Shown here one piece after another: positions 20,855 to 30,975 of a stretch of DNA of 64,000 bases. Every line of letters starts with the position of its first letter. Positions within the stretch are counted from its first letter, which is position 1. The stretch covers positions 265,172 to 329,171 of the forward strand of contig NW_026973572.1 in assembly GCF_963855985.1 (NCBI RefSeq), written 5' to 3'. Position numbers and translations under genes: made by a program. The notes beneath the pieces were generated by a model. That model made no database searches and was not told the DNA's origin. It was given only the letters and a program-made list of their open reading frames with translations. Source of the stretch: Ostrinia nubilalis. Lineage: Eukaryota > Arthropoda > Insecta > Lepidoptera > Crambidae.

Positions 20855-21682
20855 CAAGGCTGCTCAACTCCAGGCCTGCGGGCCACAGTGTGGCCCCCAA
20901 AAGAATTTTAAGTGACCCGCGCATGTACAGTTTGAAAAAAAAAACCGCACCAAATAAAAAATCCCGCCGAGCACAGTACAAACTTTAAGATCTCTCTGAA
21001 GTTAGCTGTCAAAAATGTAGGTGGCCCGTCTGTTGACGATGGCCACCAGAAGTAGGTACTTAAGCTATAACTTCGTATTTTGTGTACCTGAAAATTACAA
21101 ACTAATCTACTTATTATTATTAACCTACTAAACTTACCGAAGTCTTGTGACTTACCTTGCATTTTGTTTACATTGCCTGGGATCTATTAACTAAATATAT
21201 GTATCAAATGTTTCACTTATGAGTATATTTACATCGTAATAATAATATGTAATCTGTTAATTGACCAGTATGTTGAACTTACACTGTGTGTATGTGTTTT
21301 TGGAGTTTAAATTAAATAACAAGTAAGCGAATCTGGGTGCGCGCGTAGGTAATATTATTATCGCGCGCCTAGAACATTCCGAGCTAGCCGTTAGCAATGC
21401 GGCCCGCTGATTGGCCGGAGGCCTCTCGCCTTTTATGGTCAGAAGCTTCTAGCGGCTCACCGCGCCGCACACGCGGCCGAGAGCCGCCAGTCGTCGTCGA
21501 ACTCTCACCCTCTGCGAACGTACTAGTGCGCACACCCGGACGCGCCTTCATTTTCAACGTACCTACCTGGACTTTCATTTCATCTATCACCTACGTTCAC
21601 CCATCGACCTACATCGCCTACACCGTCGTTAACGACTGAATCCACCGTTTGGCCCGACTCTTCAAAAGGTTGAGCAGCCTTG
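20855..21682. mobile_element. Non-autonomous hAT transposon (828 bp)
   Basis: Inverted ends CAAGGCTGCTCAAC (14 bp) bound the element, flanked by a perfect 8-bp duplication AACTAGAT (20847-20854 and 21683-21690). An 8-bp duplication with CA...TG ends is the hAT signature. The interior has no transposase ORF; its right third is GC-rich (about 21390-21640). The undisturbed site is visible in the inverted relic near 53553-53560. Confidence 0.9.
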
Positions 21683-21690
21683 AACTAGAT

Positions 21691-23100
21691 GAAGGGTTTG
21701 AAACGAAATAAATTGCTAAAAAACTCAAGTGCTCTCTAAAACCTGTTTTTACTACGTCTTGAGCTATGTGGTGCTTTGAGTAAACTGGATGAAGCAAATG
21801 AGAACGAATAATGTGAAGAATACCGACCTCACAGATGTTCGCACACTATGAACAGATTTTTATATTGTGATCGCCTAGCTGTCTGGAGAGACGAATAGGT
21901 GGAAATCTATTGTTGCAAACCGCATCGTGGAGATTGTCGAAAACGTTTATATTAATACTGACATCATGTTAATTCACAAGAAAGCTGACTCAGCTCCACA
22001 TTTTGGATTATTAAGGCGAAACCATTGGCGAGAAAATAAGTACACAGATATTTCAATTGTGCTAAATTGAATGCTACTGCTAAAGTAAGTAATGGGAGAT
22101 TTACCCGAACAGCAAGTTACTCAATATCTAGACAATTCATGAACAAGAGAGACGATTTTGATGTCCAAGGGAACAAAACTATAGAAGCCTATAATATAAT
22201 GATATTTATTGTCTGCATGACTACAAAAGTTACCCACATTGAACTCGTTGGTGACATCACTTCCGAATCCTATAAGGTTCACACTCGATCAGCCGGCGTG
22301 CAGCGATGGCGATCGATGCATTTAAGTCTGGTCGCCATCGCTGCACGCCGGCTGATCGCGTGTGATCGCGTTGGTTTGTCCGAACCCTAATCGCCATCAC
22401 TGCACGCCGGCTGATCGCGTGTGATTGCGTTGGTTTGGCTGAACCTTTAAAGAAAGAAAGAACAATTTTTATTTGGTCCTAAACTTATAGATGCTTTTAT
22501 ACGCTTTGTTGAAGAGTAACCGGACCTGTGAAGCAACCAAGATAGTAACTTTGTCTGAGCCAGGAGTCTCATAAGGCCTGGAAAAAAAATGCAATTTACT
22601 GGACAAATAGGGTCAACACTAGGATATAGAAGGCACTTAATGGCACTACATTCCAGTGGCAAGTCCAATCTGTAGAGGTCTGCGGAAAGCTGGCGTCCGG
22701 TCGATCAAGTACCACCTGAAAAGAATACTGACTGCTCATCGTACATACGAAAAGATGACAACAGTTTTGTATCAGGTTTTTGCATTTTTAAACGTCTGAC
22801 CAATATGTCCTTTTGATGACAATATTCCTTAAAATACATACAAACTTGTGTCATTTTATAATTAGGGACGCACCGATTGTTGCTTACTGCTTTGAAAGAC
22901 GTAAAGATACATACCTTGTCACGCTGGCAATATACGCAGAAGCTGATAAATGAGCTCATGCGGCTCTGGAAAGATGAATATTTATCACGATTACTACGAT
23001 AACGATTCACTGAAGAGAGAGACAGAATTTAAAATGGATCTTGTACTCATAAAGACCGATCATTTTACTACGTTTTACCACCATCATTGGTACGAAATTT
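21691..23100 (+). pseudogene. BEL/Pao relic, RNase H end and integrase remnants
   Basis: Several frames carry decayed BEL pol: VANRIVEIVENVYINTDIM (about 21915, RNase H end); MIFIVCMTTKVTHIELVGDI (about 22200, integrase core); WHYIPVASPICRGLRKAG (about 22638, around the last catalytic residue); LTAHRTYEKMTTVLYQV (about 22728); and LSRWQYTQKLINELMRLWKD (about 22918). Stops and frameshifts separate them, and a hairpin insertion (22275-22446) falls between. The DDE glutamate position reads as Lys here, so the enzyme is dead. Confidence 0.78.
22275..22446. repeat. GC-rich hairpin with a 59-bp direct repeat, inserted in the relic
   Basis: The outer ends AAGGTTCA and TGAACCTT are inverted. Inside, ~35-bp arms form a near-perfect hairpin (CGATCAGCCGGCGTGCAGCG against its complement, 22287-22363). 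The right arm is repeated once more at about 22390-22445. It interrupts BEL integrase sequence and is probably a small MITE. Confidence 0.6.
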
Positions 23101-23794
23101 GATAAACACACAGGATCAGGAGTATTTAGTGCAAAAAGTAGTGGTTCGGATACTTAAATAACTGAAACTAAGTTAATTTGTGCTTTGTTAATGACTAAAT
23201 TACATCTAAATAAATGTATCAATATCGGTATAAAACACAATATCGCCAAAAGTTTCGTAAAATAATTAGGCAACTAGACTTGCAGAAAGATAATCTACGT
23301 AGAAAATAACGTATCAATTGTTATATATTATTATTCGAATAAAAGTTTCGTGGAAGGATTAGGCATCTAGACTTGCACCACGATACCCACCAAATAATAT
23401 CCTAAAATAAGTATGCAACAACAGATACGCGAAAATATTTTTTAAAGTCTTCGTGGAAGATGTAAGTACGTAAATATTGATATGTTATTGTTCATACGGA
23501 ACTTTAATTAAACAATTAAGTGCAAATGTATTTACCTACTTCGTTTTTGTTATGGAAATTTAGATGTTTTAATGTTGCAATATTTTACATATTTGTACAT
23601 AATTTCTTCATTTTTAAGAGAAAAATTATGAAAAAAATTGACAATATGTATTACCTCCTTCTTGATTTTTTAGTGCAATAAAAAAAATATCGCACAAGTG
23701 GACTTGCATACTTGTTCCAGGGGGGGTGCGATTTCAGCGACTGTCTAAAAAATTTACTTTTTTCGAAGTTTATCGTCAAATTTACTCTTTTCAA
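23101..23794. other. AT-rich intergenic stretch, no gene seen
   Basis: It contains three imperfect repeats of a TTTCGTGGAAG...TTAGGCA.CTAGACTTGCA type (about 23254, 23346, 23449). Near 23704-23735 is a TTGCATACTTGTTCCAGG-type end resembling the MITE ends at 12948 and 56208. The last ~60 bp before 23794 are the leader of the Lys-primed element, read on the minus strand. Confidence 0.5.
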
Positions 23795-23813
23795 CGCCCC
23801 ACGTTGGGCGCCA
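23795..23813 (-). promoter_or_regulatory. Primer binding site, tRNA-Lys, of the ~1-kb-LTR element
   Basis: Minus strand TGGCGCCCAACGTGGGGCG is separated by one base from the LTR end at 23815. It is the complement of a tRNA-Lys 3' region through the T arm. The element body that should follow to the left is missing after a short leader. Confidence 0.82.
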
Positions 23814-23814
23814 C

Positions 23815-24769
23815 TGCAAGAAAGGATTTTTTCCTGGCGGCTTGGTGACTGGAATTGAACCGCCACCGGTGCAGACTGAGAAGATGGTGAATTGTCTGCA
23901 CGTGAAAAAGAGGTTGTCCGGCTTGCAGAAATTTATAAGAGTTACCGTTCCTTGTATGAAATTAAAAAAATGTAAATAAAACAGCTCCCTCTCAATTGAC
24001 ACAATTTATTTTCAACCGACTTCAAAAAAGGAGGAGGTTCTCAATTCGACCCGTATGTTTTTTTTTTTTTTTTTTTTTATCTCGTATGCTCGTATATAGT
24101 TAACAATTACGATATTATAATAACTACTGTAATAGTGCCAATCTCAAGGGATTCAGGGTCGTTAATTAGGTTCGGTTTGGTGAATATTATTGCCACTACA
24201 AATTTCTTAAAACTCAGCCTAAATATTAAAAGACTCTAATAGTTAAGATAACTGCACGATGTCAGGTCGGAAAGACTCCTACTTGAAGGATGAAAAAGTG
24301 GGTACCTTGGAAGCCATGCGGTTATAAGCCGTTACCCTGAACGTTCCTCTCTTCTTCCGGGGTCCAACGGGTCTCGCACACTTTTAGGCTCCAAGCAGCG
24401 TCCTCCACGGCCTCAAGCGCGCAGTGCCAGATGAAGCTCTTGCATCTCTTCGACAGGTAAGCGTTCAAACTCTTGCAGAGACAGAGGTTTGATGACAAGG
24501 AGGAGATGCGAAGAGATCAGCAGTTTAGAAAGGACAAATATTTCATACGAAATGAAGAGAAATTAAAATATATGAAATATCATCAAAATATTATGTTTAA
24601 ATTATAAAATCAATGTAAAATGTGAAATCCCGCATGAAAAACTGCTCGCTAATTTGAAATTCACTCGCAGTCTTCAGCAACCCACCCTCATCCGAACAGG
24701 ATTTAGGGAATTTCTCATGTGTGAATATTTTTAAATTATATTAATAAATTATCGTGGATGCATTCTGCA
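23815..24769 (-). repeat. 5' LTR copy 2 (955 bp) of the tRNA-Lys-primed family
   Basis: It matches 11357-12420. The minus-strand start is TGCAGAATGCATCC and the end is CCTTTCTTGCA. Compared with copy 1 it carries an extra ~65-bp insert (about 24014-24078: an AACCGACTTCAAAAAAGGAG-type motif ending in a T run) and lacks two segments. It is the 5' LTR because the primer site follows it. Confidence 0.83.
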
Positions 24770-25146
24770 TCACACGATTTGAAACATAAGGAATATACAT
24801 TCCCGAAAATAATCAAATTGCGGTTGCGCACGATCGACAAATTCCTAAGTGATTTTTCAGCTCCACTGACAGCCGCTAGTCATAGACAACGCGATCCGTT
24901 TCGTTTCGCCGCTTGAAAAAGTAAATACTGTACTAATAAAACCATGATGAAAACAATTTCCAGAACACTGAAAATATTCTATTTGAAAAATAGAATAATC
25001 AATATAAAAACACTGGGAAATGTTTCATCAAAATATATTTCAATTAACTGAGCAAAAAGCGCCATCTATTGCAAATTAGTTCTGAATCACGCCAATAGAT
25101 GTCGCTAGTGGTATCCAAAATCAGAATATCGAGAAAGAAAATCAAT
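24770..25146. other. Intergenic spacer, no gene seen
   Basis: AT-rich. Near 25060-25110 an inverted pair GCGCCATCTATTG / CAATAGATGTCGC occurs, a motif I recall as common in lepidopteran intergenic DNA. The mag-like coding sequence starts abruptly at about 25147. Confidence 0.5.
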
Positions 25147-28100
25147 TTGTGAAAAACAGCCAAAACTGCAACGCTACACATTTGGCGGATAAGTGCGGTT
25201 TCAAAAGTGCAATGTGTTACAAGTGTGATAAAATAGGTCATATAAGTCACATGTGCCGTAATAAAAAAAGCCAAAGAGTGTTTCAAGTGGCAAATAGTGA
25301 TTCGGAGGGGGATGGCGAATCTCCTACGCTTTATAGATTAAGTGATGGACAGGAATCAGATAGCCCTTGGTATTGTAAGTTGAATGTAGAAGGTGTTATG
25401 TTGAACATGCAAATCGACAGCGGTTCCTCGGTAAGCGCTATTTCAAAAGATACTTATAATAGATTATTTAAAGGCAGACCATTGATCGAATCCAACAAAG
25501 TGTTGACTGTATACAGTGGCGAAAAAATTAAACCACTAGGCATAATGCCAGTCAACGTCATTAATAGTGACCAATCTTTTACTTCGAAATTATATGTTTT
25601 AGATAATGGTAATTGTCCACCCATTATCGGTAGAAAATGGATGCGACACTTAAAAATTTCACTGCCCATGATAGCACAAGTGTCATGTAATGATAATGAG
25701 AGCGTAATCAATGAAATAGTACGTAAATACAGTAATGTGTTCACCCCGGGAATGGGAACATTCAACCGCGGCACCATTAGCTTGCAAGTGTGCGCGGGCG
25801 CGCGGCCCGTGTGGCGCCGGGCGCGCGTCGTGCCGCACGCGCTGCGGCCCGCGGTGGACGCCGAGCTGGCGCGCCTGGAGGCCGAGGGCGTCATCAGCCC
25901 CGTCGAGGACGTGGGCGGTTGGGGTACACCTATTGTACCCGTTAGGAAACAGAACGGCACTATTAGAATTTGTGGAGATTTTAAAGTAACCGTTAATCCA
26001 GTTCTGTCCGATGACAAATATCCACTTCCTCGGATTGAGGATTTGTTTTCCTCTTTGAGGGGAGGTAAGACGTTTAGTAAAATTGACCTGAAAAGTGCAT
26101 ACCAGCAACTTTTATTGGATGATGAGTCAAAAAAATTATGCACCATCGTGACACATAAGGGGAATTTTGTTTATAATAGATTACCGTTCGGAATTAAAAC
26201 GGCCGCAAATAAATTCCAAAGAGTAATGGATTCTTTGTTTAAATTGAACCATGTAGCAGTTTTCGTGGACGACCTAATTGTAACTGGTGAAACTAGGGAT
26301 TTACACATAAAAAATTTAGAAACAGTATTCAAAATTTTGAACGACACGGGTCTAAAAATAAGTAAAGAAAAATGTTGTTTTTTTCAAAAGAGAGTTTCTT
26401 ATTTGGGGCATGTTATCGATTCAGAAGGTTTGCACACAGAAACAAAAAAATTGATGCCGTTCTTGCTGCGGAGCGACCTCAAGACGTCAGCGAGCTCAGA
26501 GCTTTTCTAGGTCTCATCAACTATTATTCAAAATTCGTAAGAAATTTCAGCACTGTGGTCGCACCCTTATACTCCTTATTAAAAAAACATAAAACATGGG
26601 AGTGGTCCACCGAATGTGAAATGGCTTTTGTCAAAATCAAGGAGCTCTTGAAGAACTCCGAGATCTTAATGCATTTTGACCCCGACCTCCCGTTGGTGTT
26701 GTCGTGCGACGCGTCGCTGCGCGGCGTGGGCGCGTGGCTGGGCCACGAGCTGCCCGACGGCCGCGTGCGCGCCGTGGCCCACGCCAGCCGCACGCTGTCT
26801 TCGGCAGAACAGAACTATAGTCAAATATGTAGGGAAGGTTTGGCAATCATTTTTGGAGTGCAACGATTTCACGAATATGTGTATGGTAGGCATTTTATTC
26901 TTGTTAGCGATTGCAAACCTTTGTGTTCAATTTTCGGACCCAAAACTAGTATTCCTTTAATGGTGGCTGGCAGGTTGCAACGATGGTCAATAATTTTGAG
27001 CGAATATGATTACACTATTAAATGTATCAAATCAAAAGATAATCGTTTAGCAGACTGTTTATCACGAGCGGGCAAAATTACTGTCGATAAGGGAATAGAA
27101 AATATTAAGGGTAGCATCGGGGACGATTTAGAGGGTACCATGAACATAAACTTCATTAATTTGTCTAAACCTATTGATTTTAAAGAAATTGCGAATCATA
27201 CAAAGAAAGATACAATTTTAAACAAGATTTATGGTTATGTTTTGCACGGGTGGCCAACGGTTTCAAATATACCTACCGAATGCAGGGATTTTTTCAATAG
27301 AAAAAACTTTATTACATCCGAACACGGTTGTTTATTATTCGGTTACCGCGTGATCATACCTAAAAGCTTGCAAATTTCATTGTTAAATGAATTGCACAGC
27401 AGCCATTTAGGCATTGTGAAAATGAAATCTTTAGCGCGCACATACGTTTACTGGCCCAACATTGATAAAGATATCGAACATATGTGCGCAGCATGCGAGG
27501 TGTGTGCAAAAGAGAGAGATAATCCAGTCAAAAGTACATTAATGCCATGGTCGTGGCCCAATGAGCCATGGTATAGATTGCATTTGGACCATTTGGGCCC
27601 ATTTATGAATTGTCAATACTTGATAGTTATAGATTCACATTCCAAATGGATCGAGGTTTGTAAGGTCAACTCCACTAACACAGACACTACAATAAAACAT
27701 TTAAGAGATATATTTGCTCGTTTCGGATTACCGCATGAAATTGTCACAGATAATGGGTCAGCTTTTACTAGTGAAAAGTTTAAATCTTTTATTAGCAAAA
27801 ATGGTATCAGCCACATATTGACCTCACCCAGGCATCCGCGAAGCAATGGTGCCGCAGAGAATGCTGTAGGATTGTTAAAAAATGCTTTAAAAAAGCCTTA
27901 CGTGAAGGAATCGCCGTTGACATTGCTCTGAGTAGATTTTTGTTAAATTACCGCAATTCGATTCATAGCACAACTCAAAAATCGCCAAGTGAATTGTTAT
28001 TGGGACGTAGGTTAAGATGTTGTTTAGATTTGCTGAAGCCATGTACTAAAAACATTGTTATCAATAATCAATCTAATCAAATTAATTCTTTTAAAGGAAA

Positions 28101-28555
28101 GTTAAGGGATATGTCAATCGGGGACGTAATCATGTTTAAAAAATGGTTTAGAAATAAGGAAATTTGGGAAAAGGGCACAATCGTAAATAAAATAAAATGT
28201 TATGTATGAAATCAGCTGTAATAATGAGACTTACAGACGACACATTGACCAAATATTTAAAATGCCAAAAATCAATCTAGATAATCACAGCCCTATTTTT
28301 GATGAAGGCTATCCAAATGTTAATAATGAGCTTAGTACTACACGTAAAAGTCGAACACCACTGTCATCACCCACTGGGAAGCCTACATCACCACACTCGC
28401 CGCCCTATGAGGAGGCTGAGAACGACATGAATTCGACTCAGGGGTCACCGCCCTCTAGCCCGTCTAACTTAATAAATAATGATCGAAATTGCGAGTATGA
28501 TAACGTAAACACCCGTCGGGGAAATAGGATCAATGTGTCATACGAGTTAGAGTAA
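25147..28555 (+). pseudogene. mag-like Ty3/gypsy Gag-Pol, 5'-truncated and frameshifted
   Basis: Coding traces start inside the first CCHC knuckle (CNATHLADKC), continue with CYKCDKIGHISHMC, protease QIDSGSSVSAIS, RT (FSKIDLKSAYQQ, catalytic FVDD at about 26260), RNase H (SCDASLRGVGAW), integrase zinc finger (LHSSHLGIVKM, CEVCAKE) and DDE motifs (LHLDHLG, VTDNGSAF, GAAENAV). A proline/serine-rich tail ends at 28555. Frameshifts occur in the A run near 26442-26450, near 27910 and near 28200. All catalytic motifs survive, so inactivation is fairly recent. Two coding segments (25789-25920, 26695-26805) are sharply GC-rich. Confidence 0.88.
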
Positions 28556-28871
28556 TAAGTTTATATAAGTTTATCAGCATAAAATATTTGCTTATTAGAT
28601 ATTGTAGTTAGTTTTTAAGTTTATTGCATGTTACCTAGGACTTGCTGATTGAAGTTTAAAATATGTTTATTTTGTATTTACTGCGTTATGTTGCACATAC
28701 TAGATAACTTTAAGTGTGTAATTATTTATATACTTAAGCATTGGTATCAATGTCATGTTTATAATTAGGAACTCAATATATCTATACTTTAAAATAAGTC
28801 TTGCTGCACTATCTGTACTTCATTTACTTATAAATACATTAAATATGTTCACCTTTACGGAGGGGGAATGA
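28556..28871 (+). other. 3' non-coding sequence of the mag-like element with polypurine tract
   Basis: AT-rich untranslated sequence ends in ACGGAGGGGGAATGA (about 28857-28871), a good polypurine tract directly before the LTR. Confidence 0.65.
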
Positions 28872-29022
28872 TGTGATGTATTCATGCTATAGCTATACCT
28901 ACGCATCTATATTGTATCGAGTGTCGACGCGCTGCGTTTCTTTTCTAAATAAACCAGTCAGTCGCGGACCACCGTGTTATCAATTTGCTCCCGTAGTTAG
29001 TACCTATATCGATATACATACA
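28872..29022 (+). repeat. 3' LTR of the mag-like element (about 151 bp)
   Basis: It starts TGTGATGTATTC right after the polypurine tract and ends about ATATACATACA. It contains a polyadenylation signal (AATAAA near 28948). No 5' LTR is present for comparison, so the right edge is approximate. Confidence 0.58.
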
Positions 29023-29174
29023 CTATAACTATTCACTCTCCTCTATCTTGAGGTTCCTATTAATTGCAGAGTGCATCCCAAAACGGATGAGAGCTTCCTG
29101 TTTTTTCTGCATGCTTGTAATTTTCCTAGAGAACTCGACATTTGTTTTATTAATGTGTGTTTCTTTTGTTTCAG

Positions 29175-29301
29175 GTATCCAGACAACGACGGACCAACAG
29201 ACGCCGCGCCAACGGACATCCCGCTCCCGACGAAGAGACTTGTTTTTAGTTTCGCCTGTTTTCCCGACCACCACGGCAATGTTGGTTGTTCACATTTGAG
29301 G
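29175..29301 (+). other. Candidate exon 1', paralogue of the exon at 46999
   Basis: It is bounded by TTTTGTTTCAG|G (29174) and GAGG|GTAAGTAAT (29302). The middle of the exon aligns with 46999-47105 (CCCGA.GA..AG...TTTTT.AG..TCGC). The downstream intron starts also align (CAATACTGA, CATGAAACCGA). In the frame equivalent to exon 46999 there is a stop, so this copy looks decayed. The coding function is unknown. Confidence 0.35.
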
Positions 29302-29553
29302 GTAAGTAATATTTTTATTACATTGATTTTTGGCAATACTGATCTCTTTTTCTCATGAAACCGAGGTCGGTTTGCAGAGCCGCTGTGATAGGTACAATTT
29401 AGGGGTTTCCACACTTTACAGTCTTTCGCCGAGAACGGAACACCAAATGAGAACACCAGTCCACCGATCACGCCGCATGTCCGGTTTCCCACGTTATTCG
29501 GTTGCATGCCGAGTTCTTTTGGAGTTCCAATGGTTTACTTGCTTGGGACAACT

Positions 29554-30781
29554 TCAGCAATAGGCAACGGATGATCTTGCCAATGTGTCCCATCGTCGAC
29601 GCACCGGGCACAACGGACTAAAGGCATTGTGATCGTGCTTTTCATACTTGGCTGAGCTGCAGTTCTTACAGGTGGCACTGACTCCAGCAAGCCAATCCGC
29701 ACACTCAGTCCGAAGGTGTGGTCCTCCACAGTGGCTGCACAGGTCGACGGTCTCAGTGCAGAAGCGTTTCCCATGGCCGTAGCCAAGGCACCTCGTGCAC
29801 TGGACCAGCGGGGACTAATCTTCAACCCTGACCTGCTGCAAGTCCACGTGCAGGGAACCACCCTCGATGGCCCTCCGCCAGATGGCGGGTGAGGTAGAGA
29901 TGACAACGTGGTTAGTGTGCGGATTCCGTGCGCGCTTCTTAAACTTGATCTGCAGGCGGTCATCCCCTTCGCCGAGGTCGCGAAACAACTCCTTGTTCTG
30001 GCTCCTGATTGCCTTAAGGATGTCCCCGTCGCTATTAAGCAGCAGGACATCCCTCAGGATCAGGAGCGGATCTTTGTTCTTCACCTCCTCGACGACGAGC
30101 CGATCCCCCGCATTTTCAAGCCTCGCCTTAACCTTCGCCCTTTCCTCCTTAGAACTGCAGCTCATTATGATTTTACCATCTTTTGCCTTTCTTACTTTTT
30201 GCACCTTAATCCAGCCCTCCTTCGCGTTTACCGCCTCCCTCACTCTACTCAGCACAGTGTCCGCGGTGTCCTGATTGTCCTCCGAGGACACTATGACTGA
30301 GTGCAGGGCGGTCTTTACCGGCGACATCCTATCCGAGTGTGGCGGCGGCATGGTCGCCGCCACACTCGCATAGGTGACCGTCGTGTCCAGTTTGATGGTC
30401 TGTTTATCAATTTCGTTTCGAATATCGTCCAACTTTTTATTGTTTTCTACCAAAAGTCTGTTATTTTCTTCTATTTTCGCCATCATCCTGTCACTTTCTA
30501 TCCTATCACACGTCAAACTCATCCTTTCAGTCTCCTCTTTCCCCTTCTCACAGGCTCCATCCTTCTTCCCTTCCTTTCTATCCATCTCCGAGTCCTTAAT
30601 GAGATGATACATCCTGTCAAGACACCGTGTGACCTCTACCTTGATCTCCGTTCGGAGATTGCGAGCTTCACCTAGGTTTGTCTTGCTTGCCTTTAACCAA
30701 AACGGCCCTCGCTTCGGCCACTCTGTCGCGGCTGGTGGTCTGCCTTGATGACAGAGTGGGGCTGTCCGCAGGCGACTTCAT
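29554..30781 (-). pseudogene. R1-like LINE ORF1 (Gag) copy 1, with a nonsense codon and a frameshift
   Basis: The minus strand encodes a coiled-coil segment (IEENNRLLVENNKKLDDIR), a conserved core (RNPHTNHVVISTSPAIWRRA) and three Cys/His knuckles: CTRCLGYGHGKRFC, CSHCGGPHLRTEC, and CKNC...H...C. This arrangement is typical of ORF1 in R1-clade non-LTR elements, where it packages RNA. One CAG-to-TAG change (29815-29817) separates the core from the knuckles, and an indel near 30695 breaks the N-terminus. The N-terminal third found in copy 2 (47447-50935) is deleted here. No ORF2 (endonuclease/RT) follows. Confidence 0.82.
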
Positions 30782-30975
30782 GGCGGTCAAATTTTTCGAT
30801 TTGTATGCGTCGGATCGCAACAAATGAGGTGTCCACGGATAGGGCTCGTCGAGACGGACAAAATAAGACGGTCAACGCCTGGGGTCGCCCTGAAAAATTT
30901 GGAAAAAGACGTCCAAAAACCGTTTCAGAAAACCTAAAATCCGCCAAAAAAGCAAGTTCTAGTAAATAAATAAAT
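30782..30975 (-). repeat. 5' leader-like segment of the R1-like gag unit
   Basis: It matches about 51462-51625 (GATAGGGCTCG.CGAGACG, GACGTCCAAAAACCGT, TCCGCCAAAAAAGCA). In this copy it is joined directly to mid-ORF1; in the other copy ~800 bp, including two candidate exons, lies between. Confidence 0.6.

Noticed and set aside
12948..23735. Inverted ends (near 12948 and 23720) as the TIRs of one 10.8-kb DNA transposon
   Set aside because: The left end pairs better with its own partner at 13149 as a 202-bp MITE, and the interior is clearly BEL/Pao pol, an LTR-retroelement class.
25454..26146. A 230-codon minus-strand gene opposite the mag-like pol
   Set aside because: It is an antisense shadow of the RT coding frame created by the GC-rich patch.
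10680..28555. The mag gag at 10680-11356 and the pol at 25147-28555 being two halves of one element split by everything between
   Set aside because: Both contain part of the first CCHC knuckle, but the residues differ (CGSRQH against CNATH), so they do not join.
29535..30675. Several plus-strand ORFs opposite the R1-like gag
   Set aside because: They are shadows; the minus strand carries the conserved knuckles and core motifs, repeated in the second copy.
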